DNA of 64,000 bases, from the NCBI RefSeq assembly GCF_005503535.1, contig NZ_SCNN01000001.1, positions 496,001 through 560,000 of the forward strand, in the 5' to 3' direction. A program made the position numbers and the translations under genes. Positions 18,724 to 27,829 of the stretch are shown in pieces. Below the pieces are notes generated by a model that did no database searches, was not told the DNA's origin, and worked only from the letters and a program-made list of their open reading frames with translations. The stretch comes from Mesorhizobium comanense (GTDB lineage Bacteria > Pseudomonadota > Alphaproteobacteria > Rhizobiales > Rhizobiaceae). Every line of letters starts with the position of its first letter. The first letter of the stretch is position 1.

Positions 18724-19536
18724 TCAATTCCCCTCGAACACCGGCTTCTCCTTGGCCACGAACGCCTTGTAGGCGCGCTCGAAATCGCGCGTCTGCATGC
18801 AGATCGCCTGCGCCTGCGCTTCTGCCTCGATTGCCTGGTCCAGCCCCATCGACCATTCCTGGTTGAGCTGGGTCTTGGTGATGCCATGCGCGAAGGTCGG
18901 CCCCGAAACGATGCGCGCCGCCATGTCGAGCGCGTCGGCCTCGAGGGCCGCCGCATCGACCAGCCTGTTATAAAAACCCCAGCGCTCGCCTTCGGCGGCC
19001 GTCATGGTGCGGCCGGTGTAGAGCAGTTCCGCGGCGCGACCCTGGCCGATGATGCGCGGCAGGATCGCGCAGGCGCCCATGTCGCATCCGGCAAGGCCGA
19101 CGCGTGTGAACAGGAACGCCGTCTTGGCCTCCGGCGTCGCGATGCGGATGTCGGCGCTCATGGCGATGATGGCACCGGCGCCCACCGCCACGCCGTCGAC
19201 CGCCGCGATGATCGGCTTGCCACAATTCAGCATTGCCTTGACGAAGTCGCCGGTCATGCGGGTGAAGGCGAGCAGTTCCTTCATGTCCATCCTGACCAGT
19301 GGCCCGATGATATCGTGGACATCGCCGCCGGAGCAGAAATTGCCGCCATTGGACAGGAACACCACGGCGTCGATATCGTCGGCGTAGACCAGGTCGCGAA
19401 ACGTGTCGCGCAACTCCGCATAGCTGTCGAAGGTCAGCGGATTCTTGCGCTCCGGCCGGTCGAGCCGGACCTTGGCGATCCTGCCTTCAACTTCCCAGAG
19501 AAAATGCTTCGGCTTGAGGCCGGCCATTTTTGTCAT
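18724..19536 (-). CDS. Enoyl-CoA hydratase/isomerase family protein
   Basis: This 270-residue crotonase-fold enzyme shows the oxyanion-hole pattern [12 protein letters not shown] and [23 protein letters not shown]. It is typical of hydratases acting on cyclic or branched enoyl-CoA in aromatic degradation. The start overlaps the MarR gene stop by four bases (ATGA), so the two are translationally coupled. The acyl-CoA dehydrogenase follows after 45 bases. Confidence 0.92.
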   Translation of the reverse strand: MTKMAGLKPKHFLWEVEGRIAKVRLDRPERKNPLTFDSYAELRDTFRDLVYADDIDAVVFLSNGGNFCSGGDVHDIIGPLVRMDMKELLAFTRMTGDFVKAMLNCGKPIIAAVDGVAVGAGAIIAMSADIRIATPEAKTAFLFTRVGLAGCDMGACAILPRIIGQGRAAELLYTGRTMTAAEGERWGFYNRLVDAAALEADALDMAARIVSGPTFAHGITKTQLNQEWSMGLDQAIEAEAQAQAICMQTRDFERAYKAFVAKEKPVFEGN

Positions 19537-20003
19537 TCGCGTCCCTCCCAGTTGCTGCGGAACGAGGTCAGCATGCCGGTCAGCCGGCGGGCGTCCTCCT
19601 CGCTGACCTTGCCCAGCAATTCACCGATCCAGCCCTCATGCGCGGCGGCGATCGTGGCAAAGGACTGGGAGCCTTCCTCGGTCAGCCGCACCATCGAGGT
19701 GCGGCGGTCGCCATTGCGCCGGGCGCGCGTTACCAGCCCTTCCGAAACCAGCCGGTCGACGATCCCGGTGACGTTGCCGTTGGACACAAGCAGGAAGCGG
19801 GAAAGGTCGCTCATCAGCATGCCTTCGGGCGCGCGGTAGAGCGCGGCCATCACGTCGAAGCGCGGCAGCGTCGTGTCGAATTCCTTCTTCAGGCGCTCGC
19901 GCAGTTCGGCCTCGATCGTGCGCGAGGCGCGCAGCAGCCTGATCCACAGACGCAGCCGGTCCTTGCCGGGTCCTGAAGGGGCGGGCAGGGGGCCGGCTAC
20001 CAT
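19533..20003 (-). CDS. MarR-family transcriptional regulator
   Basis: This 156-residue winged-helix regulator has [26 protein letters not shown] followed by [22 protein letters not shown] as recognition helix and [17 protein letters not shown] as wing. ATG at 20003 overlaps the preceding SDR stop by seven bases and its own stop overlaps the hydratase start by four, placing it firmly inside the catabolic operon. Regulators of this kind often respond to aromatic acyl-CoA esters and repress their own operon. The palindromes at 15022, 15908, 23422 and 31061 are candidate binding sites. Confidence 0.9.
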   Translation of the reverse strand: MVAGPLPAPSGPGKDRLRLWIRLLRASRTIEAELRERLKKEFDTTLPRFDVMAALYRAPEGMLMSDLSRFLLVSNGNVTGIVDRLVSEGLVTRARRNGDRRTSMVRLTEEGSQSFATIAAAHEGWIGELLGKVSEEDARRLTGMLTSFRSNWEGRE

Positions 20004-20755
20004 GTCTCGCCTCCCGAGATCGAAATTGCCTGTCCGGTGATCGATGAAGCGGTGTCGCCGCAAAGCCACAGCACGGCGGCGGCTACTTCCACCGGCTGGA
20101 TGAAGCGGCCTTGCGGATTGGTGGAGGCCAGGCTTGCCCGTGCCTCGCCGGAAGAGCGGCCTGTCTTTTCGACGATGCGCTGAATGGATTCCTCCAGCAT
20201 TTCCGTTTCCACGAACCCAGGGCACACCGCATTGACGGTGACGCCTGACTTCGCCGTCTCGGCCGCAAGCGCCCGCATCAGCCCGACGACGCCATGCTTG
20301 GCGGCGACATAAGGCGCGACATAGGCATAGCCCTTCAATCCCGCCGTGGAAGCGATGAACACGATGCGGCCCGCCTTGCGCGCGGCCATGCCGGCCAGCG
20401 CCGGCTTCACCGTCAGGAACGCACCGGTCAGGTTGACGTCGAGCGTCCGCTGCCAGTCGGCCAGCGAGGTCTTGTGCGCCGGCGTGCTGCCCGCCATGCC
20501 GGCATTCGCGACGACGATATCGAAAGGCCCGCGCGCGGCCTGCGCGGTCTCGTAAAGGCCGGTCATCGCCGCCTCGTCGGTGACATCGGCGACCATGGCG
20601 AAGATGCGATCACTTTCGCCGGTTACTTTGGCAAGCTCCGCCTCACGGCGGCCACAGATAGTCACTTCGACGCCGGCCTCGGCCAGCGCCAACCCAATGG
20701 CCCGGCCAACGCCTGAGCCGCCGCCGGTGACCAGCGCATGCTTGCCCGCGATCAT
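19997..20755 (-). CDS. Short-chain dehydrogenase/reductase
   Basis: This 252-residue NAD(P)-dependent oxidoreductase has TGGGSGVGRAIG as cofactor motif, NAG (VVANAGMAG), the catalytic serine in IASTAG and YxxxK in YVAAKHG. It resembles 3-hydroxyacyl-CoA dehydrogenases of the SDR type. ATG at 20755 with GAGGG upstream gives the family N-terminus. In the context of hydratase and acyl-CoA dehydrogenase it would oxidise a hydroxyacyl-CoA, which is inferred. It is separated from the monooxygenase gene by a 316-base gap containing a palindromic repeat. Confidence 0.91.
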   Translation of the reverse strand: MIAGKHALVTGGGSGVGRAIGLALAEAGVEVTICGRREAELAKVTGESDRIFAMVADVTDEAAMTGLYETAQAARGPFDIVVANAGMAGSTPAHKTSLADWQRTLDVNLTGAFLTVKPALAGMAARKAGRIVFIASTAGLKGYAYVAPYVAAKHGVVGLMRALAAETAKSGVTVNAVCPGFVETEMLEESIQRIVEKTGRSSGEARASLASTNPQGRFIQPVEVAAAVLWLCGDTASSITGQAISISGGETW

Positions 20756-20796
20756 GCGGGAACCCTCGAAGCATTGTCTTGCGCCGCGCCGGTCGA

Positions 20797-20956
20797 CCCC
20801 CACTCCGTCTCGGCTTCGCCGAGCCACCTCTCCCCCGATCGACGGGGGAGAGGAAGGGCGCGAACGTCTTGGCGGCAAGGCTCACCGAACGAGGCTCCTT
20901 TCCTTTCCCTCCGGAGGGGGGAAAGGTGGCGCTGCGAAGCAGTGACGGATTGGGGG
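20797..20956. repeat. Large imperfect inverted repeat in the 20756-21071 gap
   Basis: Forty-base arms (20797-20836 and 20917-20956) match in 34 positions when one is reverse-complemented, beginning CCCCCAcTCCGTC and ending CCACCTcTCCCCC. The loop carries further C- and G-runs. The gap otherwise holds no gene. It divides the monooxygenase from the rest of the leftward operon and looks like a dispersed intergenic repeat of the same general kind as the one at 32035. Confidence 0.8.
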
Positions 20957-21071
20957 AACCACCTCGAAATCATGCCCAGGGCTAATCCACCCATTCCAGT
21001 CCCAAACATCTCTGCACACCGGGAGGAGACAGGGGTGGGACTACAGTGCCGACGTGAAAAACGGGACGCGC

Positions 21072-23366
21072 TCATACTTTCAGCCCCGCAGCCGCATCGC
21101 GTTCGGCCAGCCTGTAGAGCTGGTCGCGTCCAGGCAGATAGGGATCGGGCCATCTGACGCCGCGGTCGCCAAGTGTCACCGCCGCATGCAGCGTCCAATA
21201 GGGATCGGCGAGGTGCGGCCTTGCCAAGGCCACCAGGTCGGCGCGGCCGGCCATCAGGATCGAATTGACATGATCCGGCTCGTAGATGTTGCCGACCGCC
21301 ATCGTCGCCATGCCGACCTCGTTGCGGATGCGGTCGGAAAACGGCGTCTGGAACATGCGGCCATAGACCGGCTTGGCGGCGATCGAGGTCTGACCGGCCG
21401 AGACGTCGCATATGTCGACGCCGGCCTCGTGCAGCATGCGCGCGATCTCGACCGCGTCGGCCGGCGTCACACCTTCGATGCCGACCCAGTCATTGGCCGA
21501 AATGCGTACAGAGATCGGCTTGCGCGCCGGCCACACCGCGCGCACCGCATGGAAGATTTCCAGGGGATAGCGCATGCGGTTCTCGAGCGAACCGCCATAG
21601 GCGTCCGTGCGCCGGTTCGTCACCGGCGTGATGAAGGACGACAGCAGATAGCCATGCGCGGCGTGGATCTCCAGCATGTCGAAGCCGCAGCGGTCGGCCA
21701 TCTCGGCGGAAGCGACGAACTGGTCGCGGACCAGATCCATGTCTGCACGGTCCATGGCCTTCGGCACCTGGTTCTGCGGCGACCACGCGACGGCAGACGC
21801 CGCCATGATGGGCCAGTTTCCCGAGGAGAGCGGCACGTCGGTGCCTTCCCAGCCGACACGGGTCGAACCCTTGGCGCCGGAATGACCGATCTGGGCGCAG
21901 AGTTTCGCCTCGGTCTCGGCATGGACGAAATCGACCAGCCGCTTCCACGCCACCTCATGTTCGGGTGCGTAGAAGCCGGGGCAGCCGGGAGTGATGCGTC
22001 CTTCGGGACTGACGCAGGTCATCTCGATATAGACGAGCCCCGCGCCGCCCTTGGCGCGTTCGGCATAGTGGGTGAAGTGCCAGTCGGTGGGGCAGCCGTC
22101 GACAGCCTTGTACTGCGCCATCGGCGAGACGACGACGCGGTTGGCAAGCTGCATGTCGCGCAGCCTGAACGGCGCGAACATCGGCGCCCGGCGCAGCCTG
22201 TTGCCGCCGGCGCCGGCCTGGCGCTGGAACCATTCTTCTGCGCCGCCCAGCCACTCGGCATCGCGCAGCCGCAGATTCTCATGGCTGATGCGCTGCGACC
22301 GCGTCAGCAGCGAATAGTTGAACTGCACGGGATCGAGACCAAGATAGCGCTCGACCTCCTCGAACCATTCCAGCGAATTGCGCGCCGCCGATTGCAGCTT
22401 CAGCACCTCGGTGCGTCTGGCGTCCTCGTATTTGCGGAAGGCTGCATCGAGATCCGGCTCGGTCTCGACATACTCGGCCAGCGCCACCGCGCTTTCCAGC
22501 GCAAGCTTGGTGCCCGAGCCGATCGAGAAATGCGCCGAGGCGGCGGCGTCGCCCATCAGCGCCAGATTCTCATACGACCAGCGTTCGCACAGCACGCGCG
22601 GAAAATTGATCCAGGCCGACCCCCTGATGTGGTTGGCGTTTGTCATCAGCGCATGGCCGCCGAGATGTTTCTGGAAGATGCGTTCGCAGACGGCGATGGA
22701 GTCCTGCTGCGACATCGCCCCGAAGCCGAACGCTTGCCAGGTCTGTTCGCTGCACTCGACGATGAAGGTCGCGGTCTCGCTGTCGAACTGGTAGGCGTGC
22801 GCCCACACCCAGCCATGCTCGGTCTTCTCGAAGATGAAGGTGAAGGCGTCGTCGAATTTCTGGTTGGTGCCGAGCCAGACGAATTTGCATTTGCGGGTGT
22901 CGATGTCGGGCTTGAAGATGTCGACGAAAGTGTTGCGCGCCCTGGAGTTCAACCCGTCGGCGGCGACGACCAGATCGTGCGTCTCCATATAGGGGCGAGG
23001 GTCGGCGATGTCGGTCTCGAACATCAGCTTGACGCCAAGCTCTCGCGCGCGCCGCTGCAGCAGGATCAGCAGCCGCTTGCGGCCGATGCCGCAAAAGCCA
23101 TGCCCGGACGAGACCGTGCGCACGCCATCATGGATGACGGCGATGTCGTCCCAATAGGCGAAATGCTTCTTGATCCAGACGGCGCTGACCGGATCATTCT
23201 TCGCGAGATTGTCGAGCGTTTCGGCTGACAGCACCACGCCCCAGCCGAACGTGTCGTCCGGGCGGTTGCGTTCGAACACCGTCACCTCGTGCGCGGCGTC
23301 CCTCAGCTTCATCGAAATGGCAAAGTAGAGGCCGGCTGGTCCGCCGCCGAGAACCGCAACCTTCAT
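21072..23366 (-). CDS. Fused FAD monooxygenase/OYE-type reductase: 2-aminobenzoyl-CoA monooxygenase-reductase or salicylyl-CoA 5-hydroxylase type
   Basis: This 764-residue two-domain enzyme begins with a para-hydroxybenzoate-hydroxylase-type FAD domain ([14 protein letters not shown], residues 3-16; the second FAD motif, ending [14 protein letters not shown]). From about residue 390 it has an old-yellow-enzyme barrel ([54 protein letters not shown]). This fusion is known for dearomatising 2-aminobenzoyl-CoA by hydroxylation plus hydride reduction, and databases also name it salicylyl-CoA 5-hydroxylase/oxidoreductase. GGAG supports ATG at 23366. The hydratase, dehydrogenases and RidA downstream fit the 2-aminobenzoyl-CoA reading. 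No CoA ligase gene is present in the window. Confidence 0.88.
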   Translation of the reverse strand: MKVAVLGGGPAGLYFAISMKLRDAAHEVTVFERNRPDDTFGWGVVLSAETLDNLAKNDPVSAVWIKKHFAYWDDIAVIHDGVRTVSSGHGFCGIGRKRLLILLQRRARELGVKLMFETDIADPRPYMETHDLVVAADGLNSRARNTFVDIFKPDIDTRKCKFVWLGTNQKFDDAFTFIFEKTEHGWVWAHAYQFDSETATFIVECSEQTWQAFGFGAMSQQDSIAVCERIFQKHLGGHALMTNANHIRGSAWINFPRVLCERWSYENLALMGDAAASAHFSIGSGTKLALESAVALAEYVETEPDLDAAFRKYEDARRTEVLKLQSAARNSLEWFEEVERYLGLDPVQFNYSLLTRSQRISHENLRLRDAEWLGGAEEWFQRQAGAGGNRLRRAPMFAPFRLRDMQLANRVVVSPMAQYKAVDGCPTDWHFTHYAERAKGGAGLVYIEMTCVSPEGRITPGCPGFYAPEHEVAWKRLVDFVHAETEAKLCAQIGHSGAKGSTRVGWEGTDVPLSSGNWPIMAASAVAWSPQNQVPKAMDRADMDLVRDQFVASAEMADRCGFDMLEIHAAHGYLLSSFITPVTNRRTDAYGGSLENRMRYPLEIFHAVRAVWPARKPISVRISANDWVGIEGVTPADAVEIARMLHEAGVDICDVSAGQTSIAAKPVYGRMFQTPFSDRIRNEVGMATMAVGNIYEPDHVNSILMAGRADLVALARPHLADPYWTLHAAVTLGDRGVRWPDPYLPGRDQLYRLAERDAAAGLKV

Positions 23367-23421
23367 CCGTGCGATCTCCTCTTCGCTTGCTGCATCTTCG
23401 AGTATCGCGCCGGAAGCAAGA

Positions 23422-23439
23422 TATTTCAAGCTTAAAGTT
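23422..23439. promoter_or_regulatory. Candidate operator, site C
   Basis: TATTTCAAGCTTAAAGTT lies 56 bases upstream of the monooxygenase start. The left half is identical to site B except for G to A, and the centre CAAGCTTAAA matches sites A and D. It implies a promoter inside the long leftward gene run. Confidence 0.5.
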
Positions 23440-23510
23440 TTATGCCGGAATGATCGCAGCGGGTCGGTGCGGCGCGCTTGCGTGTCCGTCCGCGAGCGCG
23501 CCTGAAACAC

Positions 23511-24110
23511 TTACTTGTCAGGGTTCTTCGGGCTCCACAGCACCGTCTCGGCGCCCTTCTCATAAGCCATGCCCTGGGGATAGCTGATCGCCTCCAGTTG
23601 CAGCCCCCACGGCGCCTGGAAATAGAGGATGGTCTGGCCGCCGGCGGGACCTTCCTTGACCGGCAGCGGCCCCATCCGGGTCTTCACGCCCTTGCCGTCG
23701 AGATAGGCTTTCGCGGCGGCCACGTCGTCGACATAGAAGGCAATATGAAAGCCGCCAATGTCACTGTTCTTGGGCGTCAGATCCTTCTGGTCAGGAGCGG
23801 TGTATTTGAACAGCTCAATGTTCGATCCGTAGCCGCAGCGCACCATGGTGATCTGCTCGATGACAGCCTTCGGGTCGACGCCAAGCACGTCCTGCATGAA
23901 TGTGCCCTTGTCGTCGGCGAAGGGGCCGAACGACATCGCCTTCTTGCAGCCGACGACCTCTGTGAAGAAGTCGACCGCCTGTTTCATGTCAGGCACGGTG
24001 ATGCCGGTGTGGTCGTGGCCGCGCATGCCGGGGATCGAATCCGCCGAAGCCATGCCGGCGCTGCCAAGCACAGCGGCGGCAAGCGTTGCAAGTGCGATTG
24101 TGGTCTTCAT
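23511..24110 (-). CDS. Exported VOC/glyoxalase-fold protein
   Basis: This 199-residue protein has a clear Sec signal peptide (MKTTIALATLAAAVLGSAG, cleavage near ASADS) followed by one vicinal-oxygen-chelate domain: HDHTGITVPDMKQAVDFFTE at the start, GFHIAFYVDDVAAAKAYL in the middle and FQAPWGLQLEAISYP at the end, holding the usual H/E metal positions. GGAGGAG precedes the ATG at 24110. It lies between the importer and the aromatic monooxygenase. A periplasmic VOC enzyme is unusual; a lyase, dioxygenase or ligand-binding role on the imported compound is possible but unproven. Confidence 0.82.
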   Translation of the reverse strand: MKTTIALATLAAAVLGSAGMASADSIPGMRGHDHTGITVPDMKQAVDFFTEVVGCKKAMSFGPFADDKGTFMQDVLGVDPKAVIEQITMVRCGYGSNIELFKYTAPDQKDLTPKNSDIGGFHIAFYVDDVAAAKAYLDGKGVKTRMGPLPVKEGPAGGQTILYFQAPWGLQLEAISYPQGMAYEKGAETVLWSPKNPDK

Positions 24111-24186
24111 CTCAGTTCTCCTCCTTGGCGGGGCCTGGTCATTTGCCGGTCGCACGTCCGAGGCCCGCTTCGGCGTGCGTATGCAT

Positions 24187-25023
24187 TCATGGTGCCGGCT
24201 TGCCGGCGGAAGGGATGTCCAGCCAACCGGCATCGATTTCTGGCAGCGGAATGGCTGCGATGAGGTCGCGCGTGTAGTCCTGTCGCGGGTTGTCGAACAG
24301 CGCATCGGTCGCGCTGGCCTCGACGATCCTGCCCTCGCGCATGACAATCACCTGCTGGCAGAGTCGCCGGATGACCGACAGGTCGTGACTGATGAAGGCG
24401 ACGGTGAGGCCCATCTCGGCCGCCAGTCTCTCCAGAAGGGTAAGGATCTGCGCCTGGGTCGACACGTCGAGGCCGGAGACGATCTCGTCGGCCAGCACGA
24501 ATTTCGGCGACAGTGCCAGCGCGCGCGCAATGCCGACGCGCTGGCGCTGGCCGCCCGACAGCTGGTGCCGGTAGCGGCCGGCAAAGCTTTGCGGAAGGCC
24601 GACCCTTTGCAAGGCTTCGGCGACGCGGTCCCTGAGATTGTCGCCGAGTCCGTTCTGCTTGAGCGGCGCGGCGATGATGCTGGCGATGGTGCGGCGCGGG
24701 TTGAGCGACGACATCGGATCCTGAAAGATCATCTGCAGGTCGCGGCGCAGCGGCCGCAACTGCGCCTCCGCCAGATAGGTGATGTCGCGGCCCGCGAAGC
24801 TGATGCTGCCGACGCTCGGCTCCAGCAGCCTGACCAGCGCGCGGCCAAGCGTCGATTTCCCGGATCCGGATTCGCCGACAATGCCGGTCACCGAGCCCCT
24901 GGGCAGGTCGAAATCCAGGCCTTTCAAGATCTCGGCCAAGGGCGCGCGGCCGATCAGCGGCTTGCGCGTCATATCGGGCAGCGCCACCTTCAACCCGCGT
25001 ACGGAAAACAGCGGCTCAGCCAT
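24187..25023 (-). CDS. Peptide-family ABC transporter ATP-binding protein, DppF type
   Basis: This 278-residue ATPase has Walker [10 protein letters not shown], signature LSGGQRQR and Walker B KFVLADEIVSGLD. The last motif has ADEIVSGLD where most have DEPxSALD, so the usual proline after the catalytic glutamate is isoleucine. The start at 25023 overlaps the preceding ATPase gene by eight bases. It is the last transporter gene of the leftward importer set. Confidence 0.92.
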   Translation of the reverse strand: MAEPLFSVRGLKVALPDMTRKPLIGRAPLAEILKGLDFDLPRGSVTGIVGESGSGKSTLGRALVRLLEPSVGSISFAGRDITYLAEAQLRPLRRDLQMIFQDPMSSLNPRRTIASIIAAPLKQNGLGDNLRDRVAEALQRVGLPQSFAGRYRHQLSGGQRQRVGIARALALSPKFVLADEIVSGLDVSTQAQILTLLERLAAEMGLTVAFISHDLSVIRRLCQQVIVMREGRIVEASATDALFDNPRQDYTRDLIAAIPLPEIDAGWLDIPSAGKPAP

Positions 25024-25894
25024 GGGGTCGGCTCCAGGCCTGGTCCGCAGCCGCGATCTCCGCCGCAAGTCCTGCCAGTACGGTTTCGTCAACGGGCTTC
25101 AGCGAAGCGAAAGGATCGGTGTAACGCGGCGTCGCTGCCATCAGCGCGCGTGTATACGGATGCTGAGGAGAGGCAAACAGTGTCGCAGTATCGGCCTCCT
25201 CCACCACTTTGCCGGCATAGAGAACGGAGACTTTCTGGCTGATCTTGGCCACGACGCCGAGATCATGGGTGACGAACAGGATTGCCGTGCCATGTTCGCG
25301 CTGCAGTTCGGCGATCAGCCGCAGGATCTGCTTTTGCACGGTTACGTCGAGCGCCGTGGTCGGTTCGTCGGCGACGATCAGCCGGGGCTCGGCGGCAAAG
25401 GCGGCGGCGATCAGCACGCGCTGGCGCATGCCGCCGGACAATTCATGCGGATAGCTTCTCAGCACCCTGTCGGGCTCGCGAATCTGGACCTCGTCGAGCA
25501 ACTGCCTGACGCGCTTGTCCGCCTTGTCGCCGCTCCAGCCCAGGATGCGCACCAGCCGGTCGGTCATCTGCGGGCCGATGCGGCGCGAGGGATTGAGCGC
25601 GGTCAGCGGATCCTGCGGGATCAGCGCCGTGCGGGCGCCGATCAGCGTGCGCCGCGCCTTGGGTTGCAGCCTGCCGAGGTCTTCGCCTTCGAGCCTCATA
25701 TCGCCTTCGACGATGCGAACGCTCGACGGCAGCACGCCAAGCACGGCCTTGCCGATCATCGTCTTGCCGGCACCGCTTTCACCGACCAGCGCGCGGACCT
25801 CGCCGGGCTGAACGGTGAGCGACACCGAGCGCAGCACGCGCTGGCCGTTCGCCAGCACGGCGCTGAGATCGATGATGTCGAGGCAGGCGCTCAT
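25016..25894 (-). CDS. Peptide-family ABC transporter ATP-binding protein, DppD type
   Basis: This 292-residue ATPase has Walker [10 protein letters not shown], signature LSGGMRQR and Walker [18 protein letters not shown] at 25894 overlaps the DppC-type permease stop by four bases. With its DppF-type partner it powers the importer upstream. Confidence 0.93.
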   Translation of the reverse strand: MSACLDIIDLSAVLANGQRVLRSVSLTVQPGEVRALVGESGAGKTMIGKAVLGVLPSSVRIVEGDMRLEGEDLGRLQPKARRTLIGARTALIPQDPLTALNPSRRIGPQMTDRLVRILGWSGDKADKRVRQLLDEVQIREPDRVLRSYPHELSGGMRQRVLIAAAFAAEPRLIVADEPTTALDVTVQKQILRLIAELQREHGTAILFVTHDLGVVAKISQKVSVLYAGKVVEEADTATLFASPQHPYTRALMAATPRYTDPFASLKPVDETVLAGLAAEIAAADQAWSRPHG

Positions 25895-26739
25895 CGCAGC
25901 ACCGGATCGAAGCGCGTCTTCAGCGCCTCGCCGAACTGACTGAAGGAGAGCACGGTGAGGATCAGCGTGATCAGCGGAAAAACCAGCACCCACCAGGCCT
26001 GATGGATCGACAGCCGGCCCTCGGCGATGATGCCGCCCCAGGTCGGATCGTCGGTCGAGATCGACAGGTTGACGAAGGACAGGATCGCCTCGACGATGAC
26101 GGCGATGCCCATCTCCAGCGACAGCAGCGCCACGATCGACGGCAGCACATTGGGCAGCACCTCGCGCAGCATGATGCCGATGCGGCCATAGCCTGCGATG
26201 CGGGCGTTCTCGACATAGTCCATGCGCGACTGCCCCATCGCTTCGGCGCGGATCACCCTGCAGAAGCGCGTCCAGTCGATGATGGCGATGGCTAGGATGA
26301 CGGAACTCAGGCCCGTGCCGAGCACGGCGACCAGAAGGATGGCGAACAGCACCGGCGGAAACGCCATCCAGATATCGACGATGCGCGAGATGATGCGATC
26401 GGCCCAGCCGCCGAAATAGCCTGCGATCAGCCCCAGCGTCGAGCCGACGAGGCAGGCTGCGATCGCCGCGGCGAAGGCGACGATGAAGGCGATGCGGCCG
26501 CCGAAGATCAGCCGCGAAAGCAGGTCGCGCCCCAGGCTGTCCGTGCCCAGCCAGTAGCCGGGCTCGGCGCCATCGAGCCAGAAAGGCGGCAGCCGCTCCA
26601 GCATCAAATCCTGCGCAAGCGGATCCTGCGGCGCGACCAGCGGCGCGAAGATCGCCGCCAGCAACACCAGCAGCAGCCAGCCGCCGGCCAGCCAGAGGCG
26701 CGGGCCCGCGCCGCGCCTGACGATGCGCGCCTCATCCAT
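25891..26739 (-). CDS. Peptide-family ABC transporter permease, DppC type
   Basis: This 282-residue membrane subunit shows WLGTDSLGRDLLSRLIFGGR and the EAA loop MDYVENARIAGYGRIGIMLREV. The C-terminus ends [10 protein letters not shown], as normal for DppC. ATG at 26739 overlaps the DppB-type stop by eight bases, so the whole transporter set is tightly coupled. Confidence 0.92.
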   Translation of the reverse strand: MDEARIVRRGAGPRLWLAGGWLLLVLLAAIFAPLVAPQDPLAQDLMLERLPPFWLDGAEPGYWLGTDSLGRDLLSRLIFGGRIAFIVAFAAAIAACLVGSTLGLIAGYFGGWADRIISRIVDIWMAFPPVLFAILLVAVLGTGLSSVILAIAIIDWTRFCRVIRAEAMGQSRMDYVENARIAGYGRIGIMLREVLPNVLPSIVALLSLEMGIAVIVEAILSFVNLSISTDDPTWGGIIAEGRLSIHQAWWVLVFPLITLILTVLSFSQFGEALKTRFDPVLR

Positions 26740-27739
26740 GGCGCAGCCTCGGATTGAGCAGCGCATACATCATGTCCACCGCAAGGTTGATCAGCACGAA
26801 CAGCAGCGCGAAGACCAGAACGATGCCCTGGATCAACGGCAGGTCGCGGTTGATGACGGCATCGATCGCCATATTGCCGAGGCCCTCGTAGGAAAACAGC
26901 CGCTCGACAATGACCGTGCCACCGATGAGGAAAGTGAACTGCACGCCGACCAGGGTCAGCGTCGGTAGCGCCGCGTTCTTCAGCGCCTCGCGCAGGATGA
27001 CCTGCGTCTCGGAAAAACCCTTCACCCGCGCCTGCACGACATAGTCGAGGTCGAGCACTTCCTTCAGCGACTGTTTCAGCAGCTGCGCGATGATCGCCGC
27101 CAGCGGCAGCGCCAGCGCGACCGCCGGCATGAGCATATGTTTCAACAGATCCCAGGTCAGGTCGAAGCGCAGCCGCAGCACGCTCTCGAACAGATAGAAC
27201 TGGGTGACGAAGGGCAGGTCGAGCTGCGGCGACACACGTCCGGAAATGTCGAAGATCGGCACCAGCACGCCGAACAGCAGGATCAGCACCAGGCCCCACA
27301 GGAAGTCGGGAATGGAAAGTGCTGCCCCGCTGGCGATGTCGATACCGGCCTCCACCGCGGTGCCGCGCTCCCGGGCGCCGAGGATCGCCATCGTGCCGCC
27401 GAGCAGCACCGCCATGATCAGTGCGACGATGGCCAGTTCCAGCGTCGCCGGCAGCCGGTTGAAAACGAGGCCGAGCACGTCTTGCCGCAGTGAGATCGAA
27501 GTGCCGAAATCGCCCCTGACGACGCCGGACAGCCAGATGAAGAATTGCTGCACGATGGTCTTGTCCAGTCCGTAGAGCGCGCGCAGCCGCGCGATGTCGT
27601 CATCGGTCGCGCCGGGCGGCAGCATCATGGCGATCGGATCGCCGGGCGCGACGCGGATCACGACGAAGACGACGACGGCCACGCCGAACAGCGTGATCAG
27701 CATCGTCAAAAGACGGATCAGGAATCGTTGCAGGAGCAT
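26732..27739 (-). CDS. Peptide-family ABC transporter permease, DppB type
   Basis: This 335-residue permease begins with the family N-terminus (RFLIRLLTMLITLFGVAVVVF) and VAPGDPI, and has the EAA loop LDYVVQARVKGFSETQVILREAL and the C-terminus ALLNPRLRHG. It follows the binding protein gene after 90 bases that hold a strong hairpin. Confidence 0.92.
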   Translation of the reverse strand: MLLQRFLIRLLTMLITLFGVAVVVFVVIRVAPGDPIAMMLPPGATDDDIARLRALYGLDKTIVQQFFIWLSGVVRGDFGTSISLRQDVLGLVFNRLPATLELAIVALIMAVLLGGTMAILGARERGTAVEAGIDIASGAALSIPDFLWGLVLILLFGVLVPIFDISGRVSPQLDLPFVTQFYLFESVLRLRFDLTWDLLKHMLMPAVALALPLAAIIAQLLKQSLKEVLDLDYVVQARVKGFSETQVILREALKNAALPTLTLVGVQFTFLIGGTVIVERLFSYEGLGNMAIDAVINRDLPLIQGIVLVFALLFVLINLAVDMMYALLNPRLRHG

Positions 27740-27785
27740 GTAAATCTTCGCAGGAGCCCGTGGGCTCGTATGCCCGATGGAAAAT

Positions 27786-27811
27786 GCGCGCCGTCATTGG
27801 CGACGGCGCGC
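27786..27811 (-). terminator. Intra-operon hairpin after the binding-protein gene
   Basis: GCGCGCCGTC (27786-27795) pairs perfectly with 27802-27811 around a six-base loop. On the transcribed minus strand it comes 18 bases after the binding-protein stop and is followed by a short T-run (ATTTTCC). It could be a weak terminator or a 3' stabiliser that raises binding protein over permease levels. Confidence 0.55.
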
Positions 27812-27829
27812 GGCAATTCCAGGCCGATA

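Noticed and set aside
16957..19839. A 960-codon open frame on the plus strand
   Set aside because: It lies opposite RidA, acyl-CoA dehydrogenase and hydratase genes with clear family motifs; its translation shows no recognisable domain and is rich in H, R, G and D as antisense frames in GC-rich DNA are.
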